A DNA stretch of 64,000 nt from Diprion similis (Eukaryota; Arthropoda; Insecta; Hymenoptera; Diprionidae), in the NCBI RefSeq assembly GCF_021155765.1, contig NC_060107.1, positions 10,588,501-10,652,500 on the forward strand, written 5' to 3'. The notes beneath the pieces were generated by a model. That model worked only from the letters and a program-made list of their open reading frames with translations. It was not told the DNA's origin and ran no database searches. The number at the start of each line of letters is the position of its first letter. The first letter of the stretch is position 1. The translations under genes and the position numbers were made by a program. Of the stretch, positions 1 to 12,252 are shown one piece after another.

Positions 1-1697
1 TCGTATTTATTTCAACGGGGCAGATGCACCTTTACCAACATTTATAAAACATATCTTTCTATAATTATGTGCTTACCATAAAGCATCGAGATATTTTTAC
101 GAATTTTCCTTTTATATGTGTGTGCCCGCGTGTGTTTTGTAAGAATATTATATTTATCATCTCAGTGGCGCCGTATTTCCGGTCGTTTGGACAACGACCA
201 GGATTTCTTCTTTTTCTCTCTCTCTCCCACATCTTGACGAGTTTTTAAACTCCTGCACAGCGATCGTCGATGCTCGTATGTACGCTGTATACCTATATTT
301 GGCACTACTCGACTGCGAAGATTCTTTCCTCTGTCGAATCGTGCAATAAATGTAACCTATACAATCGGCTGCCTATATATCATGATCACGTTGCCAGCGA
401 TGCGTCAGTTCATTATATTTATTTTTCTAACACATAGTATAATGGATAAATGGCAGGTGTCCTATTTTCCACATGGAGTTGCCGTGCCTCTCGTATTTGG
501 CTTTTCGCGCGCGTTGCATACACAGCTTATAATCACACGGATATATATATAATCTCATTTGACGTAAAGAATGTGCACAAAGCCAGGAAATGATTATTCA
601 ATTTTATACTCCTTGAATAGATGTCAGAGAATTTATCGTCATTCTTAGTTGCAGGAATTTATGCACAAAGCAACAACGTTATTGCTCGGACAAATATTTT
701 CTCATGATGAATGAAAAAAACACGTATTTCTTCACGTTGCTTTCGAAAAGAAATTAAATATATAAAAATAATAATAAAAAGCTTTCTATTCCGACAAATC
801 ATGATCAATAATATTTCTAGACCGCAAACAATTCAGTGTATAACGGTAAACAAAATTTGATGTCAGTCTTGTGTACCGTATACAATATTCACGTTTATTC
901 TTACAACTATAATAATAATATTAACCAGTTATGAAATGTTTTCACAGCGTGAATGAATATTGCAGGAGTTTCTAGATTCACCGTGCGAGCAAAAGAAAAT
1001 ATTTTTCATACTTCTCAAAGGAGAGAAAACTCCTCAAAGTATAATTTCCACAAAAAACGGTTTGATTTAAAAATCTAAAATTATTCAATTTAGGCAAAAT
1101 AGTTTAGTTCAGGCGCATTAATAGTCCGTCACAACCCGTTGGAATTGAGGTTTCGCCAGGCGTATTCTCGTTAGCTTATAGCAGATGGGTGAATCATAAA
1201 GCCCGCCTGCTTTTAACAACCTTGACCAATCGGTGACATCCAAAGGCCATCGCACTGCGTCTCCATTTGACGAATTGTGAATAAAGCGCCAGAATACGTG
1301 TGAAGCGACACATTGTTTGTCAAAACGACACGTTGCTAATTGTGCTGAAAATGGAAGTCAAATTTTGACACATCCGCGTCAAGACGAAGAGACAATATAA
1401 TGCATTCATATTTTTTTCGTCTTGTAGTCAGGGTAGATCAATATGGCGCGAACGGGCAATCAACTGATTGTTTTAGGTCAATGTTACAAATATCACCGCA
1501 TGGAAAATGTCATGCAAGCTGATGGACTTCTATTTTGCGATATTTAGTCCATGTGACGTAAAATATTCGATGAAAGACAACATTTATAATTAAATATGAC
1601 GGCCATGACAGTTAGCGGTGCATATTTACTCTCGCCAGATGGCGTCCTCCGGATTCAATTATTAATACCATAACCTTTTATTTATTTCCTGTTGCAG
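1..1697. other. Non-coding DNA upstream of the Ras-like gene
   Basis: No open reading frame of note and no recognisable gene lies here. The first coding exon of the Ras-like gene is preceded by a clear splice acceptor (pyrimidine tract then CAG, AG at 1696-1697), so at least one 5' untranslated exon must lie upstream, in this stretch or beyond the left edge; I could not identify it. The 1420-1670 part is a dispersed repeat listed separately. The rest is AT-rich with a more mixed-composition stretch around 140-560. Confidence 0.5.
1420..1670 (+). repeat. Dispersed repeat, 'CAATATGGCG' family, copy 1
   Basis: This segment aligns with 2855-3075. Both begin with CAATATGGCG, follow with CAACTGAT(T/C)GTTTT, and share a long 3' block around TTTATAATTAAATA, CGGCCAT and ACAGTTAG. 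The two copies are diverged but collinear over about 220 bp. Shorter reverse-oriented relatives lie at 4028-4170 and 5960-6010. Length and lack of coding capacity suggest a MITE or other non-autonomous element; no target-site duplication was identified. Confidence 0.6.
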
Positions 1698-1705
1698 ATT
1701 CAATA

Positions 1706-4700
1706 ATGAAAACCGATGAAAGGAACGGAAATGTTTCCCGGGTTAGAATCGCGGTTCTTGGTAGCAGCAACGTTGGTAAATCCGGTAAGCAGTTCCTCAA
1801 TACTTTACTGTAGTAATAGCGCTTCGTTGTATTGTTTTGATCAGTTTTTTGGCAAAGACTTCTAATTCTTTTCATCGTCCAGTTGTCACTTTCAAAACAA
1901 ACTACCCGGTTTCTAGAAAGTTTCGAATTTGTATTTACACCTACTTTTGCCCCGGACTGATCAATTCAAGTCAAATTAATGCCAATTTAAACCGAGCCTT
2001 GAATAATCTGATTTTTATGAATTTTCAGCATTGACTGTCCGCTATCTTACCAGGCGTTTCATCGGAGAATACCGCTCGAATACCGGTGAGTGTCTAAATT
2101 TCATAGGTAATTAATAAATAAGAGTATTTAGCAGTTCGAGAGAAAATTATTCCTGGTCGCTTAGCGTCGTCAAATTGTTGAGTAATGAATTCTAAAACGT
2201 TTTGTCAATTTTTATTGATCTATTAAATTCTTACTCGCTTCTAAGAATGTAGGAATAATTTGTTCTAAATTCAAATTTCGACGATCTTACATGTTAGATT
2301 TATAAGCGAGTAAAATCATTCAATACCGATTAGTCAAGAATTTATAAATCGTTCTCCCGAAGCGGAAACGATAATAATTCAAACTATAAGCTCTTACCGG
2401 GAAGTTCCGGTTCACTGGAAATTTCTAGATATTTAATTATTTAAACGGCTACCGTTTTCCACCAGTATAACGACAATTTAATAACACATAAGACTTCGAC
2501 CCGAGACACGTCATTCAGTCCGGATTCACGCAAAGGAAGAGTAAACAACCATGAAAGATCCAGCTCTTCGCGAATAAGCAGTCGCTAACGGACGTTTAGG
2601 TTCTCAGAAATTTAATTTTTAATCGCTTCTTTCCGATGCTTAGAAAATTCGCAAGAATTTGTCCGGAAGTTTATTTTCTCTCGTCGGTCGGAAATCGCTT
2701 GAGAACTTGCACTCGGAAGTACGAGACGTTAATTCGCAGCAGGCCTTTAACAATAAGAGATACATTCAATTTATGGATACACACTCTGTAACTCATAAAG
2801 ATTCAATTATTTCCGCGTATCTGGATTATTAGGATCATTGATGCGGGTGATTTTCTGGCAATATGGCGTCGGATCAACTGATCGTTTTGAATGCAGAATG
2901 TAAGAAATATAAAGACATGAAATGCAGCGGAAAGGCTTTTGCAATATCATTTTGTGACATTAAGATAGTGTAGATTGAAATATGCGATGGCAAAATAACT
3001 GGTTTATAATTAAATACGTCGGCCATAACAGTTAGTGACGAAGTACATTTACCATCGCAATATCGCATCTTCTGAATTTAAATTATGATCCCACTATCTG
3101 GAGAATATTTAATCTAATTTCAATACTGCTAAACAACGAACTAGATTCCTAGACCCATCAACAGATACGCATATTATGTATTATATATATAATAATCGTA
3201 AATTATCAATCGCGTTTTTAGCGTTGTGGCAATCAACAGTAGAAACTGGGAAGTGTGCGTCCAGACGAAATTCCTTCTCCAGTAATATTAAGAAATCTGC
3301 TCTCGACAAAGTGTGTATATGGCTATATGCATATAGATGATTATATACACGGGCGCCTGCCGCAAGGAATCTTGTGATAATTATAGACACGCTCTTCCTT
3401 AAGCCAAGCATTGCGACAGCGTCGAAACGACATGACATCGCGAGCCCATATTTTCATTTTCCGCAGGTCGGTTGCAAGGGCGTGAGTATCTCGAATTTTG
3501 AGATTTCCAAGCTTCTTCGTTTTTTGCTTGTCAACCTGTTATTCGAAAACGTAGCGCTCGTATTTTGCGTTCAGTTAATTTTAGCGCGTATTATGAAGTA
3601 CTGCACCATATATATATATATACCTATATACACACATTTTTAAACCTGTTATCGTTCGTTATCGTTCCTCGTGTATCTTGTGTAAAGAGGGTACACCGAA
3701 GGTGGATCGGAGCTTGACTAAACTTGTCTATAGATATGCATAATCATAACACACGCATATAGCTATGCCTACGTACAACCTGCCACAGTAATTGCACGTG
3801 ATGACCTCGTGCGATCCTGCAGCATTCAATATTGTTCGACATGTTCACTGTTTGTTTCAGATCTCCTCTACAGGCAGATCATCACGATAAATAATATCCC
3901 GCTAGAGGTGGAAATAGTCGACGTTTCAGGCGAAGCTGTAAGTACATATATATATATATATATATTTATAAAAACCTCTCTAATCAAATTTACACATACG
4001 TATTGGGATCCGAAGTATAGCAAGCTCTTGGTGAAATATCGGATGGCATCCATCTCATAATGGCGGAAAATGTACGCTGACTGTCTCGTATTTATTTAAA
4101 ATATAGCTTTGAACTACAACCGTGGCTGGAACGATCAGCTGATCACTCAGTGTGACGCCATATTGCTCTGTTCACTTGGAATCCCAATAAATTTGAAAAT
4201 TATGTACATTAGTTGGTATAACATCGGTGCTTTCCCTTTTTCCAAACAGATAAGAATTACAAAAGTTATTATACAACCGTTCTATGTAGATTTCCACTAT
4301 GATATCTCTTGCATGTAATACTGTGAAGTGATAATTGAGCAACCTAACCTTAAAAATCGCTACATCTTTGCAAGTTTTCGAAATTTGAAAAGTTTTTAAT
4401 GATATAATTGCATTGTGATAGCATTAATCTCGATCAATAATTCGACGTTCGTAACGATACTTGCGTAACATTTCACTTCTTTATAAAAAATCTATAATAC
4501 AATAATACGACGGTAAGAGAAACAATTGCATCATATTAATGGTATGTTTTTTATAATTTTTGTTTTAGGAAACGAGTTTTCCTTCCGATCAAGTTGCCTG
4601 GGCAGACGGTTGCCTAATAGCTTACAGTGTAACGGATCGTCAGAGTTTCTTGTACGCGGAGGAGTGCCTTCGACATATTCAAAACGGGGATAGTCCATCA

Positions 4701-6678
4701 GTGCAGACGGTATTACTGGCGAATAAAATGGACTTAGAACACCTCAGAGAGGTAAGAATCCACATGTATTTTTCATATTGAATACAGAAGAAAAAAAGTC
4801 AGATTACGATTAGCCATAATCCTCCAGCGCAATAAGTCACATGCTCCCGCAGAGACAATCAAGGATTTTGTCCTTCGAGGCAGACGATACGATTCCGTCT
4901 CGTAACCTCGTGCCTCCTGAAATATATTACTTCTTTTCGTGTATTGCGAATATACTTATTCATGTATTATTATAGTCACGTAGGTTCAACTTGATTTGGT
5001 TGCAGTTGTCGCTTTGCGGAATATGTTATACTTTAGAAATTTGTCCAAGGGTGGAAAAAAAAAACTGGGCAACACCGCGGTTGCCAGATAAACACGCGCA
5101 CGCAAGAACTCCACGTGTCGTGGCATCGCGGGGGGTGAGAGCCCATCATCTCATTCATGATCCCCAATTGCTCGGGGTTAGATTTCTGGGTTGGGATCCG
5201 AAACAATTTCCCACCGCAAGCGTTTCTCATACCTAAGTAATCACAGCCACGTGGTGACTCCTCTCCTTGTTGATTCTCGGGTCTATAAACTCCTCGTGCA
5301 GATTATCACTTTCGCGTGGGATTTCTACCTCTTATATACATGTTTATTCGGGGATGACGAACACGTGCAGCCATGTGAAACCCATTGTTCCGTAATCGTT
5401 TCAGCCGGGAAAGGTTCTGAAAAGCTTGAATTTTTCTCAGATATTATGTCTCGAAATCCTGACTACCGCGGTTTTTCCTCGTGCAGTAGGATTATTGATA
5501 CCTGGAGGTCTGGAAAGTAGAAATTTTTTATAATGGACTATAGGGTTGTAAGATTTATCGATTTACTGTAGACTTGAATTGACTGTTTTTCCAATTTATT
5601 AATTGGACAAACGAAAAACGATTAATTGAAAGGACCAAACAATCGATAAATCGGAAAATGATGAATTGAATGGGTGGATTAATTGATTAGGTGAAAAAAC
5701 GATTGTCTAGGAGGGTCTAATAATCAACTAGTTATTATAACAAATAATTGATTCATATAGTGCAGCCCTAATATCTTAAATAGATTACCATCATGACATT
5801 CCATTGCAAACTTTTCAATTTTTTTCGACATCTTTAATATCGTCAGTCATGAAATGATTCAAACCGAACGTATTGGAAGATGCTTCTGCTGCCATAAAAC
5901 GTTAAATAGATGAAAGTCGTGTTTTAACCCACATTTCATTCTTTATGGACTCAATTCAACAAAGACTAAAACGATCAGCTGATATCCAATTGCAGCGCCA
6001 TATTGCTCTGACTGCGTGCCGCGTAGTTTATATCTCAATAACTTTTGTGATTCTCATTTGTTTACACAAAAAAACAAAGAAAATTATATTTCCAAATTTA
6101 ACCATTAAATACAAAATAAGTCACTGAGTCGTAGGAAAAAAATATTCATCTTAATGGTCATTAAATTACGGTGCTTCATGCTGGTTACTACAGTTACTCC
6201 TTTCTCGTCCTCGTCACTCTCAAACTGAATAACTTTTCTACCGCAAACTTTTTCGTATTGTTTGACTAATTTAAGAACGATCAAGTTCCGACGTGGTTAC
6301 ATGACTCCCATAGTAAAAATAACAGCGTAATGTAAACTCTTTTATACGCCCAATATTCTTACATCACTCCACGACGTCGCTGCTCCGGCAAACTTCGCAT
6401 TATTTCAACGCAGTTGCGGGATCGTCTGCTATTTACAAACCGCGGATCAATCACACAATATGTACCTACCCTATCGGGAAGGATACCTACCGGCTATCAC
6501 TAGCCATTGAATCATCTACCCCACGATGTCTTTTAGCCATATTGCATCAGATTGTTGCATCAACCATACTTTATTCTCTTTTGATCCTGCAAAAGGGAAA
6601 TTTATATTAATTTAATAGTGGGTCAGGAATTTCTTTGTTTCAAAGTTTTCTCAAGCGTCGATGGAGCGTTTTAGCGGG

Positions 6679-6712
<34 letters not shown>

Positions 6713-7064
6713 TTACCTGACACAGAACCTAACGTATGAATCATTCTTGTGTTGCCAGGTGGATGAATTGGAAGGCTTGGAACTTTCGAAACAGTACAGA
6801 TGCCAATTCCACGAGATCTCAGTTGCCGAAGACTCGGCGTCGCTGTACAAGGCCTTCGAGCATCTTATGACGGAGTGCCGAGTTTTGCTGCAAAATACAA
6901 AGACGCGAAAATTCTCGGTCAGCAAAATGATCGGGACGTTGATCGGCTCGCAGAAGAACATCGCGCCCCAAGGCGGGACGGTCGTTGTCTGCAATAAGAA
7001 CGACCTGCACCGATCGAGAGTGATGAAAAGGCGGCAAAACCTGGTCGCGACCGCAAGCCTCTGA
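1706..7064 (+). CDS. Atypical Ras-like small GTPase (RERG/RASL type)
   Basis: Joined exons 1706-1784, 2029-2085, 3861-3937, 4569-4751 and 6759-7064 give 233 aa in one frame. The product is a Ras-superfamily GTP-binding protein. Visible motifs: P-loop GSSNVGKS (residues 19-26), the FIGEYRSNTDLLYRQ switch-I region, switch II DVSGEAE (66-72), and base-binding NKMD (123-126). The arrangement, the RFIGEY stretch and a basic C-terminus without a CAAX box fit the RERG/RASL10-12 branch, which is not prenylated, rather than classical Ras. Ras Gly12, Gly13 and Gln61 correspond here to Ser21, Asn22 and Glu70, so intrinsic hydrolysis may differ from Ras. The start is the first ATG after a splice acceptor at 1697. 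The exact ortholog within the RERG/RASL group cannot be decided by eye. Introns are rich in short repeats. Confidence 0.85.
2231..2313. repeat. Short inverted-repeat element in intron 2
   Basis: TTACTCGCTT at 2231-2240 is matched by its exact reverse complement AAGCGAGTAA at 2304-2313, and the arms continue imperfectly inward (CTAAGAATGTA versus TACATGTTAGATTTAT). This makes an 83-bp hairpin, possibly a very short MITE or remnant. Confidence 0.45.
2855..3075 (+). repeat. Dispersed repeat, 'CAATATGGCG' family, copy 2
   Basis: Collinear with 1420-1670: GGCAATATGGCG start, CAACTGATCGTTTT, then TTTATAATTAAATACG, GGCCATAACAGTTAG near the other end. It sits in intron 2 of the Ras-like gene in the same orientation as copy 1. 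Confidence 0.6.
3946..3965. repeat. AT dinucleotide microsatellite
   Basis: About ten AT units directly downstream of the donor of Ras-like exon 3. A shorter AT run also lies near 3608-3622. Confidence 0.8.
4028..4170 (-). repeat. Dispersed repeat, 'CAATATGGCG' family, truncated reverse copy
   Basis: Read on the minus strand it starts CAATATGGCGTCACACTGAG, then GATCAGCTGATCGTT, matching the beginning of copies 1 and 2, and ends with a block resembling their GACAGT...CCATC tail. It lies in intron 3 of the Ras-like gene. A further fragment with the same GCGCCATATTGCTCTG end is at about 5960-6010. Confidence 0.5.
5541..5770. repeat. Short inverted-repeat element rich in ATCGATTAAT-like motifs
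   Basis: The left end TAGGGTTGTAAGATTTATCG and the right end (reverse complement TAGGGCTGCACTATATGAAT) are imperfect terminal inverted repeats. The inside is filled with variants of AATCGATTAATTG. A related element begins at 45832 (TAGAGTTGTGCAGCTAATCG, then ATGTAGACTTAG..ACTGTTTTT in both). The ends recall hAT-type MITEs of insects, but no 8-bp target duplication is evident. Confidence 0.5.
6684..6711. repeat. Poly(A) tract of 28
   Basis: An uninterrupted run of 28 A residues ends intron 4 of the Ras-like gene, about 50 bp before the last exon. It could be the tail of a short retroelement, but no body was recognised. Confidence 0.9.
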
Positions 7065-9234
7065 TGCAGCCCCGAAATAGCCGGGAGCCAGTAATCGGTT
7101 CAAGGCGGTGACAGGACTTCGATTCTTCATCTGAATGATGAGCCTTTTAGGCCAAGGAACTTCAGAACTTCAGTCAGACTGGCTGGCGGGTCGAGGAAAA
7201 ATCCTTTTGTTTACTTCGGTATTTCCTTCCACGTGGCGGTATCGACGCCGCGGTGTTAAAGCCAGCCGATATTATACTTGGAGCTTGCGTTTGGTTGTAC
7301 CGCTTGTCTACAAAAATAACCGACGAGACCTGGTATGTCGGCAGTGGCGCCGCCATAGTGACTTCGTCGGCTTTTCATTCATGCCTGCAGGGACTCGAGA
7401 TGATGACTAACGCACTGACGGAGACGCGATCCGACGCCAAGCGTCGCGTCGTTTCGAAACAAGAAACCTCTTCTCAAATAATGAAAATCACCTCGAGTCA
7501 GATTACGACGAGGCATTATTTTCATAAAATTTTTCCAAGAATAACAATTTTCTGCTGCAGGATAGATGACTATGGATACGTCACTAATAGTTTTAAATAA
7601 CTAATCAGGGATTTATATTTTGAGATAAAATTCTGTCGTCTAGGGTATCTCAGGGAGGAAATTGATCAGGAATCATCCTAAGGTATTCAATCCAGGAAGG
7701 CTTTAATAGATCTTCTAATTAAAAATGTTTTATATGTTTCGTAAGCGCGAAAAAACGGCTAAAATTCGATCTTTAACGTAAGGTTTTATTACATAACTTG
7801 TTCCGATAGACGTTAATTGCAGAGTGAACATATTTTCAGGCGACAGATTTTGTTGAAAATCAAAAATATATTATACACTTTCTGATGATTCAATACAAAT
7901 TACAGTAGATCATTTGATCATCGAATTTATACAAGTGACATGCAAGATCGTAAGCGATTTTTCTATTATGAAAGATTTACGGTGTGCCAGATTGAAGAAA
8001 TAAACAAAGCCGTAACACTAGATGATTGGAAAACAATTTCATTTAAGGACTTCTTTTTGCGAATATGTACTTCAGTGCAGCAATCTTAATTTCACAATTG
8101 GATCATTATTGACGAACAAACAGGGACGTATTTTATAGGCACTTTCAAAGTACCCCAAAAAAATATGGTCTCACGCAACTGAGTTACCTTAATACCCTTT
8201 TTTTTATCTTTAATGACTTATAATATATTGTAATTTCATTTTGAAATTTCGTTTTCAAGACATATGAATAGATATTGAATACATTCAGTTTGCAGATATT
8301 TGATCTAGGTGATATTTATGTGCTCAGATTCTTTTGATCTTTAAAGAAAACATTGAGGACGAAACAGAAAGTTTTGTTGCATGAACGCGATGAGCAAAAG
8401 TTGATTGATCTAAAGCGAAAAGGATAAGAAAATGTAATAACGTTTCGACGAAACAGAGAATTACCAGTTCGAAGGTTTTGAAAGAAAATATATAAATTCA
8501 TGTATTATGAATACATATATTGCGAACAAAAATTCTTGGTAGCTTTTGCAGATCTTAGACTGTAATATTTTTATTTATTTATTATTTATTCTCTTTTTAC
8601 TTTCACCGAAAATGTTTTACACACGACTCCGTCGTAGATCGTAAAAGAATTTTAAAATCAGCAGCTAGAATGTTTTTTTGAAACGACGATTATACCGACA
8701 ACTTATTTTTGGTCACTAAAATATAGTGACTATATAATACGCAAATAGCATCTAGAAGAACGTGAGATTGAACAGTACGTGTAAATATAAACGTGTGAGT
8801 AATTCTGCAGTATACATGTATAGAATGAGCTGAAATTCCAATATATATATACACTGGATACTGAGTGCTTGTGATAACATGTATGAGCCTAAATTCGGGA
8901 TGTACTGCACATTTAGGCCAGTCCAAGTAGATTATAGTTTATATAATACCTGCACGTATTTAATATAATATATAGTATTTTATATAGCGATACCTTTGTA
9001 TACTTCAAATTACGATTTAAAAAGTACTTTACACATAATTATCACTAAGCTTAGGATTAAAATTGTGTACTATTATTGATATCGTTGTTATACCTACTAT
9101 TAGCAAAGGAATTGTTCTCAAAAGGCTGTGACATTAATTATCTATAAGCGTATAGAATGTTGTACAAAATTCGTGTAAAAATAGATCACCCGTACTTATA
9201 ATTTCATAAGTTATATAAAACTGTGAAGAATAAA
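7065..9234 (+). other. Probable 3' untranslated region of the Ras-like gene
   Basis: No gene is evident between the Ras-like stop and the next gene at 9616. Candidate poly(A) signals AATAAA occur at 7999-8004 and 9229-9234, so the 3' UTR may be about 0.95 or 2.2 kb. The GC-richer part directly after the stop (7065-7440) gives overlapping open frames on both strands that resemble nothing known. A fragment of the CAATATGGCG repeat family may lie at about 9330-9440. Confidence 0.4.
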
Positions 9235-9615
9235 ATAATGTTTATAAAATATTCCGTATTTTCGTAAAAAACAATTCCATATGTATGTATGTACACTGAC
9301 GTCTTAAATTGTTATGTCAAAGTATTTTCCAAAATAATATTTTGAGTGAAACGTGTGGCAAAAGACCGCATTTATAATCAAATATCAACGAGTTCGTGAT
9401 GTAGTATATTCAATGTCACCAAATGGACCTCTTGAATCATCTGAAGTTGTCACGCTCATCAGCTGCGTTCATGTGAAATGTAAAATGACCGTGACAAACG
9501 CTTGAATAGACGTGTATCTCATGTCAGAATCTTTAGGTTAATCATTTAAAATTAAACAACATAGAATAAAATGATCATAATACAAATCTTGTACTGTAAC
9601 GTATAAACATTTGAA

Positions 9616-11189
9616 ATGTCCTCTTCGGGTGATGGCAACAACAAGCAACGGGATAAAAAGTAAGTATAATTATTTTTATCTTAAGCAGTTTAATTTATAT
9701 TTTATTTTCCTTTACTTACAACGTATAATGTTTAACTTGTATCTTATTTCACCTCAATTACAAAATACATTTGTAATTTTTAATAGTTGTAATTCACTAT
9801 AATTCCAATTCTGCCTATCACTGAACTAGACTACAATGTTCTCGGTTTACCTTGCAATCTATGAAATTAATAATCATTTAACGTATAACAAATTACCTAG
9901 ATAATGAAGAAAATCTCATAAACGATCGTAATCCGGATTTACTTCTCGTGGCGAGTCTGCAGTTCCTGCATCGGCTTCTCAACGAGAGAACATCCGGTTC
10001 TAGTGCACAGAGCGACGTCGAGGAGTCCAGAAGACTGAGTGCAAACACGCTGAAACGAAGCAATTATAAAACCGGGCGATTAGATCCTCAGCAAATCGGT
10101 CAGATCGAAGAATACAAACGACAGCTGCGATGTATGGAACATTTTTTGTCCATCATTCATGCCGAGAGAAATCGATCACACCCTTCTAGCGATGAACTTC
10201 ATCACGACAATATTTCGGAGCCAGCTGATACTCAAAGTTCAGATGCCAATTCAGTCGTACAAGAGACGTCGTCAGATGAAGTGCGCGATTTTGGCGATGC
10301 TCGGTCGGTAACAGATTTATTCACTTCTACCGGCTCAACGGGGGCTCAAAACAGCGCCCAATACAGCCCTTCTTACACGAATATTGTTCGGAGTAGGGTT
10401 TCACAATGGGCGAGAATCCGTGGTCAGAATTACATGAAAAGCAGACAAGCTAGTCCAGCTACGACAATCACCGGTGAACGGTGTGCAAAATCCGAAATTA
10501 TGGAGAACTGTGAAAACATTCAAAATGACGGGGGATACGAGAGTGAAATTGACTCGTTAGCAAGTTCTGAATTGTCCAACAACAACGAAACCAAACGAAC
10601 ACCACTGCGATTTCACCTAGCGGTGAAAGTTAATCCGATCGCTGTTTTTGGCCCATTAAGTCGCGAAGTATCAAAACAAAGGTCTAACGTATCGAAAGCA
10701 AGGAATCGGCTGGCCTCGGTGTTTCTGAATCTGCTCAAAGGCAGGAGATCGGCTAGCTCCGCCACTGTCACCAAGGTGGAAGACGATGTGCGTCGAAACA
10801 CCGATTGTGAGCACGTTTTAATACCGGTGGAAATCAAAACTACTGAAGCTCCGCTGTGTCTACAGCATAAAACTAATCGAAAAACCCTGACTAAAAATGA
10901 AGGTGATGTATTTAATCGAAAAAAAGTGAAAAGTTATCCAGAGTTGCCGAACACCATGCAAACGGAGGAATTTTTGGAAATGCTAGTCGGAACTTTGCCG
11001 AAAAATAAAAACCGTTTCACTTGGACCGGCGAATCGGTAAATCCGCAGGAGAATACGTCGTGCAGCAATTCTTCTACGCCAAAAGGTGGCGAAGGTTCAG
11101 CGTTGGAAATTCTGCTTCGCCATATCGCAAGTGATACTCCGATGTCTTGTCGCAGACTGCAATCACCTGAGGAAGATACTGGTATGTGA
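9616..11189 (+). CDS. Uncharacterised Ser/Asn-rich protein, two exons
   Basis: Exon 1 is 9616-9659 (ATG to a GTAAGT donor) and exon 2 is 9956-11189, which together give about 425 aa. The long open frame begins upstream without an ATG, so I joined it to the short upstream exon at the acceptor ending at 9955, the AG that keeps the frame. The protein is polar and probably largely disordered: Ser/Asn/Glu-rich stretches, a basic central part (about residues 255-295, KARNRLASVFLNLLKGRR), and a short predicted helical start (LQFLHRLLNERT). A second helix-like piece is QIGQIEEYKRQLRCMEHFL. I do not recognise a family. An AATAAA signal 149 nt after the stop supports 11189 as the true end. The first exon and start are less certain than the long exon. 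Confidence 0.6.
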
Positions 11190-12252
11190 GGTACTCGTAT
11201 TATTTTAAAACGTTACATACAATTAGGTGATACAAGGCCAATTTTCAAAATTTTTTTGCTCTTCCGATTATTAAGTATATACTGGCATGAGCAAACCATT
11301 TCTGCGTGCAAAAATCTATTCATTGTTCATTTCGACAAATAAAAAGCGAATAATACACATAAAGCCTACAAGTATTCCAAGACGATGATTACAGTTTAGA
11401 TTCTCTCGGATAAATAAATATGCCGTGAAAAAAGCGCTATAAGGTAACATTTTATTGACTCTGATTATTGCATCTAAAATCTGCTTAGACAAAAACTTAT
11501 GTCTTGTTCGTTCTCCGACATTCCCGCGCGATATTTAAACCTGCTCTACCGTCCTGTTTTTTTGACGAAGTCAATAAACCGTACTTCACACGTTTCTCCT
11601 CTCCCGAGTGTGAGAATCGCTTCAAAATTTAGAAAATAATAGAGTTTACGGCCGTACATGTATGATTGCTGAAGAAAGTTCAAAAATCGAGGGTGATCGC
11701 ACAAGCTCAACTGTAAACTTTGTCATTACCGAAATCCAAAAACTCGCGTTTTCGCACGTTTACTGTTACCATCGGGTCCTAACACCCTCCAACTCAAAAT
11801 GGGGTTTCAGTTGAAACTAATTGTACATACATACGTCAGTGATCACTCCTTTCGCCTTTTTCTTACCAAGCTTAGATAAAACAGAGCATGTTCATCATAC
11901 AAATAACTGCTATGTTGATAAAAAAAAAAAAAAATTACAAACATCACCAAATGATATTACTTCTTTAGGTCTAGGCCTACTAGTGTTTGTATTATGTTTA
12001 TTTTGTCCAGTATAACAGCAATTTGAATGGTAAAATGCTCTTACTTTTATTGAACTCAGTCGGTAACACGAGCGTGGATACAGCCAGACCCTAGAGCCGT
12101 GCCTAGAGCTACCTGAAAAACATTCAACGTTCTACTCACGATTCTACTGGTCATTTCTCCTCGTCCTTTGCTGTGACTTGGTAAAGATGCTGCATTAAAG
12201 CCCGATTGAAAAACAAGACATGCGGTCATGAAACGGGAGGTTAAAGTCTACC
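11190..12252. other. Intergenic, 3' UTR of the uncharacterised gene and PDE12 upstream region
   Basis: The left part is the 3' UTR with AATAAA at 11338-11343 and another near 11413. The remainder holds no credible gene; a 64-codon frame at 11821-12015 is low complexity. Immediately before the PDE12 start there are two upstream ATGs: a three-codon ORF (ATG CTG CAT stop) near 12187 and an ATG at 12229 that overlaps the PDE12 start out of frame. Confidence 0.5.
11338..11343 (+). terminator. Poly(A) signal AATAAA
   Basis: Canonical hexamer 149 nt after the stop of the uncharacterised gene, the expected distance for a short 3' UTR. This argues that the reading frame ends there and is not spliced on at the GTATGT near 11182. 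Confidence 0.55.

Noticed and set aside
4991..5520. Overlapping open frames on both strands in Ras-like intron 4
   Set aside because: No similarity, frames open on both strands, and the region lies between two well-supported exons.
7065..7600. Open frames after the Ras-like stop
   Set aside because: Several overlapping frames on both strands in a GC-richer stretch; best explained as 3' UTR.
9948..9962. GTG start for the 413-codon frame
   Set aside because: Nuclear genes do not normally start on GTG; the frame continues upstream without ATG and fits as the second exon of a spliced gene.
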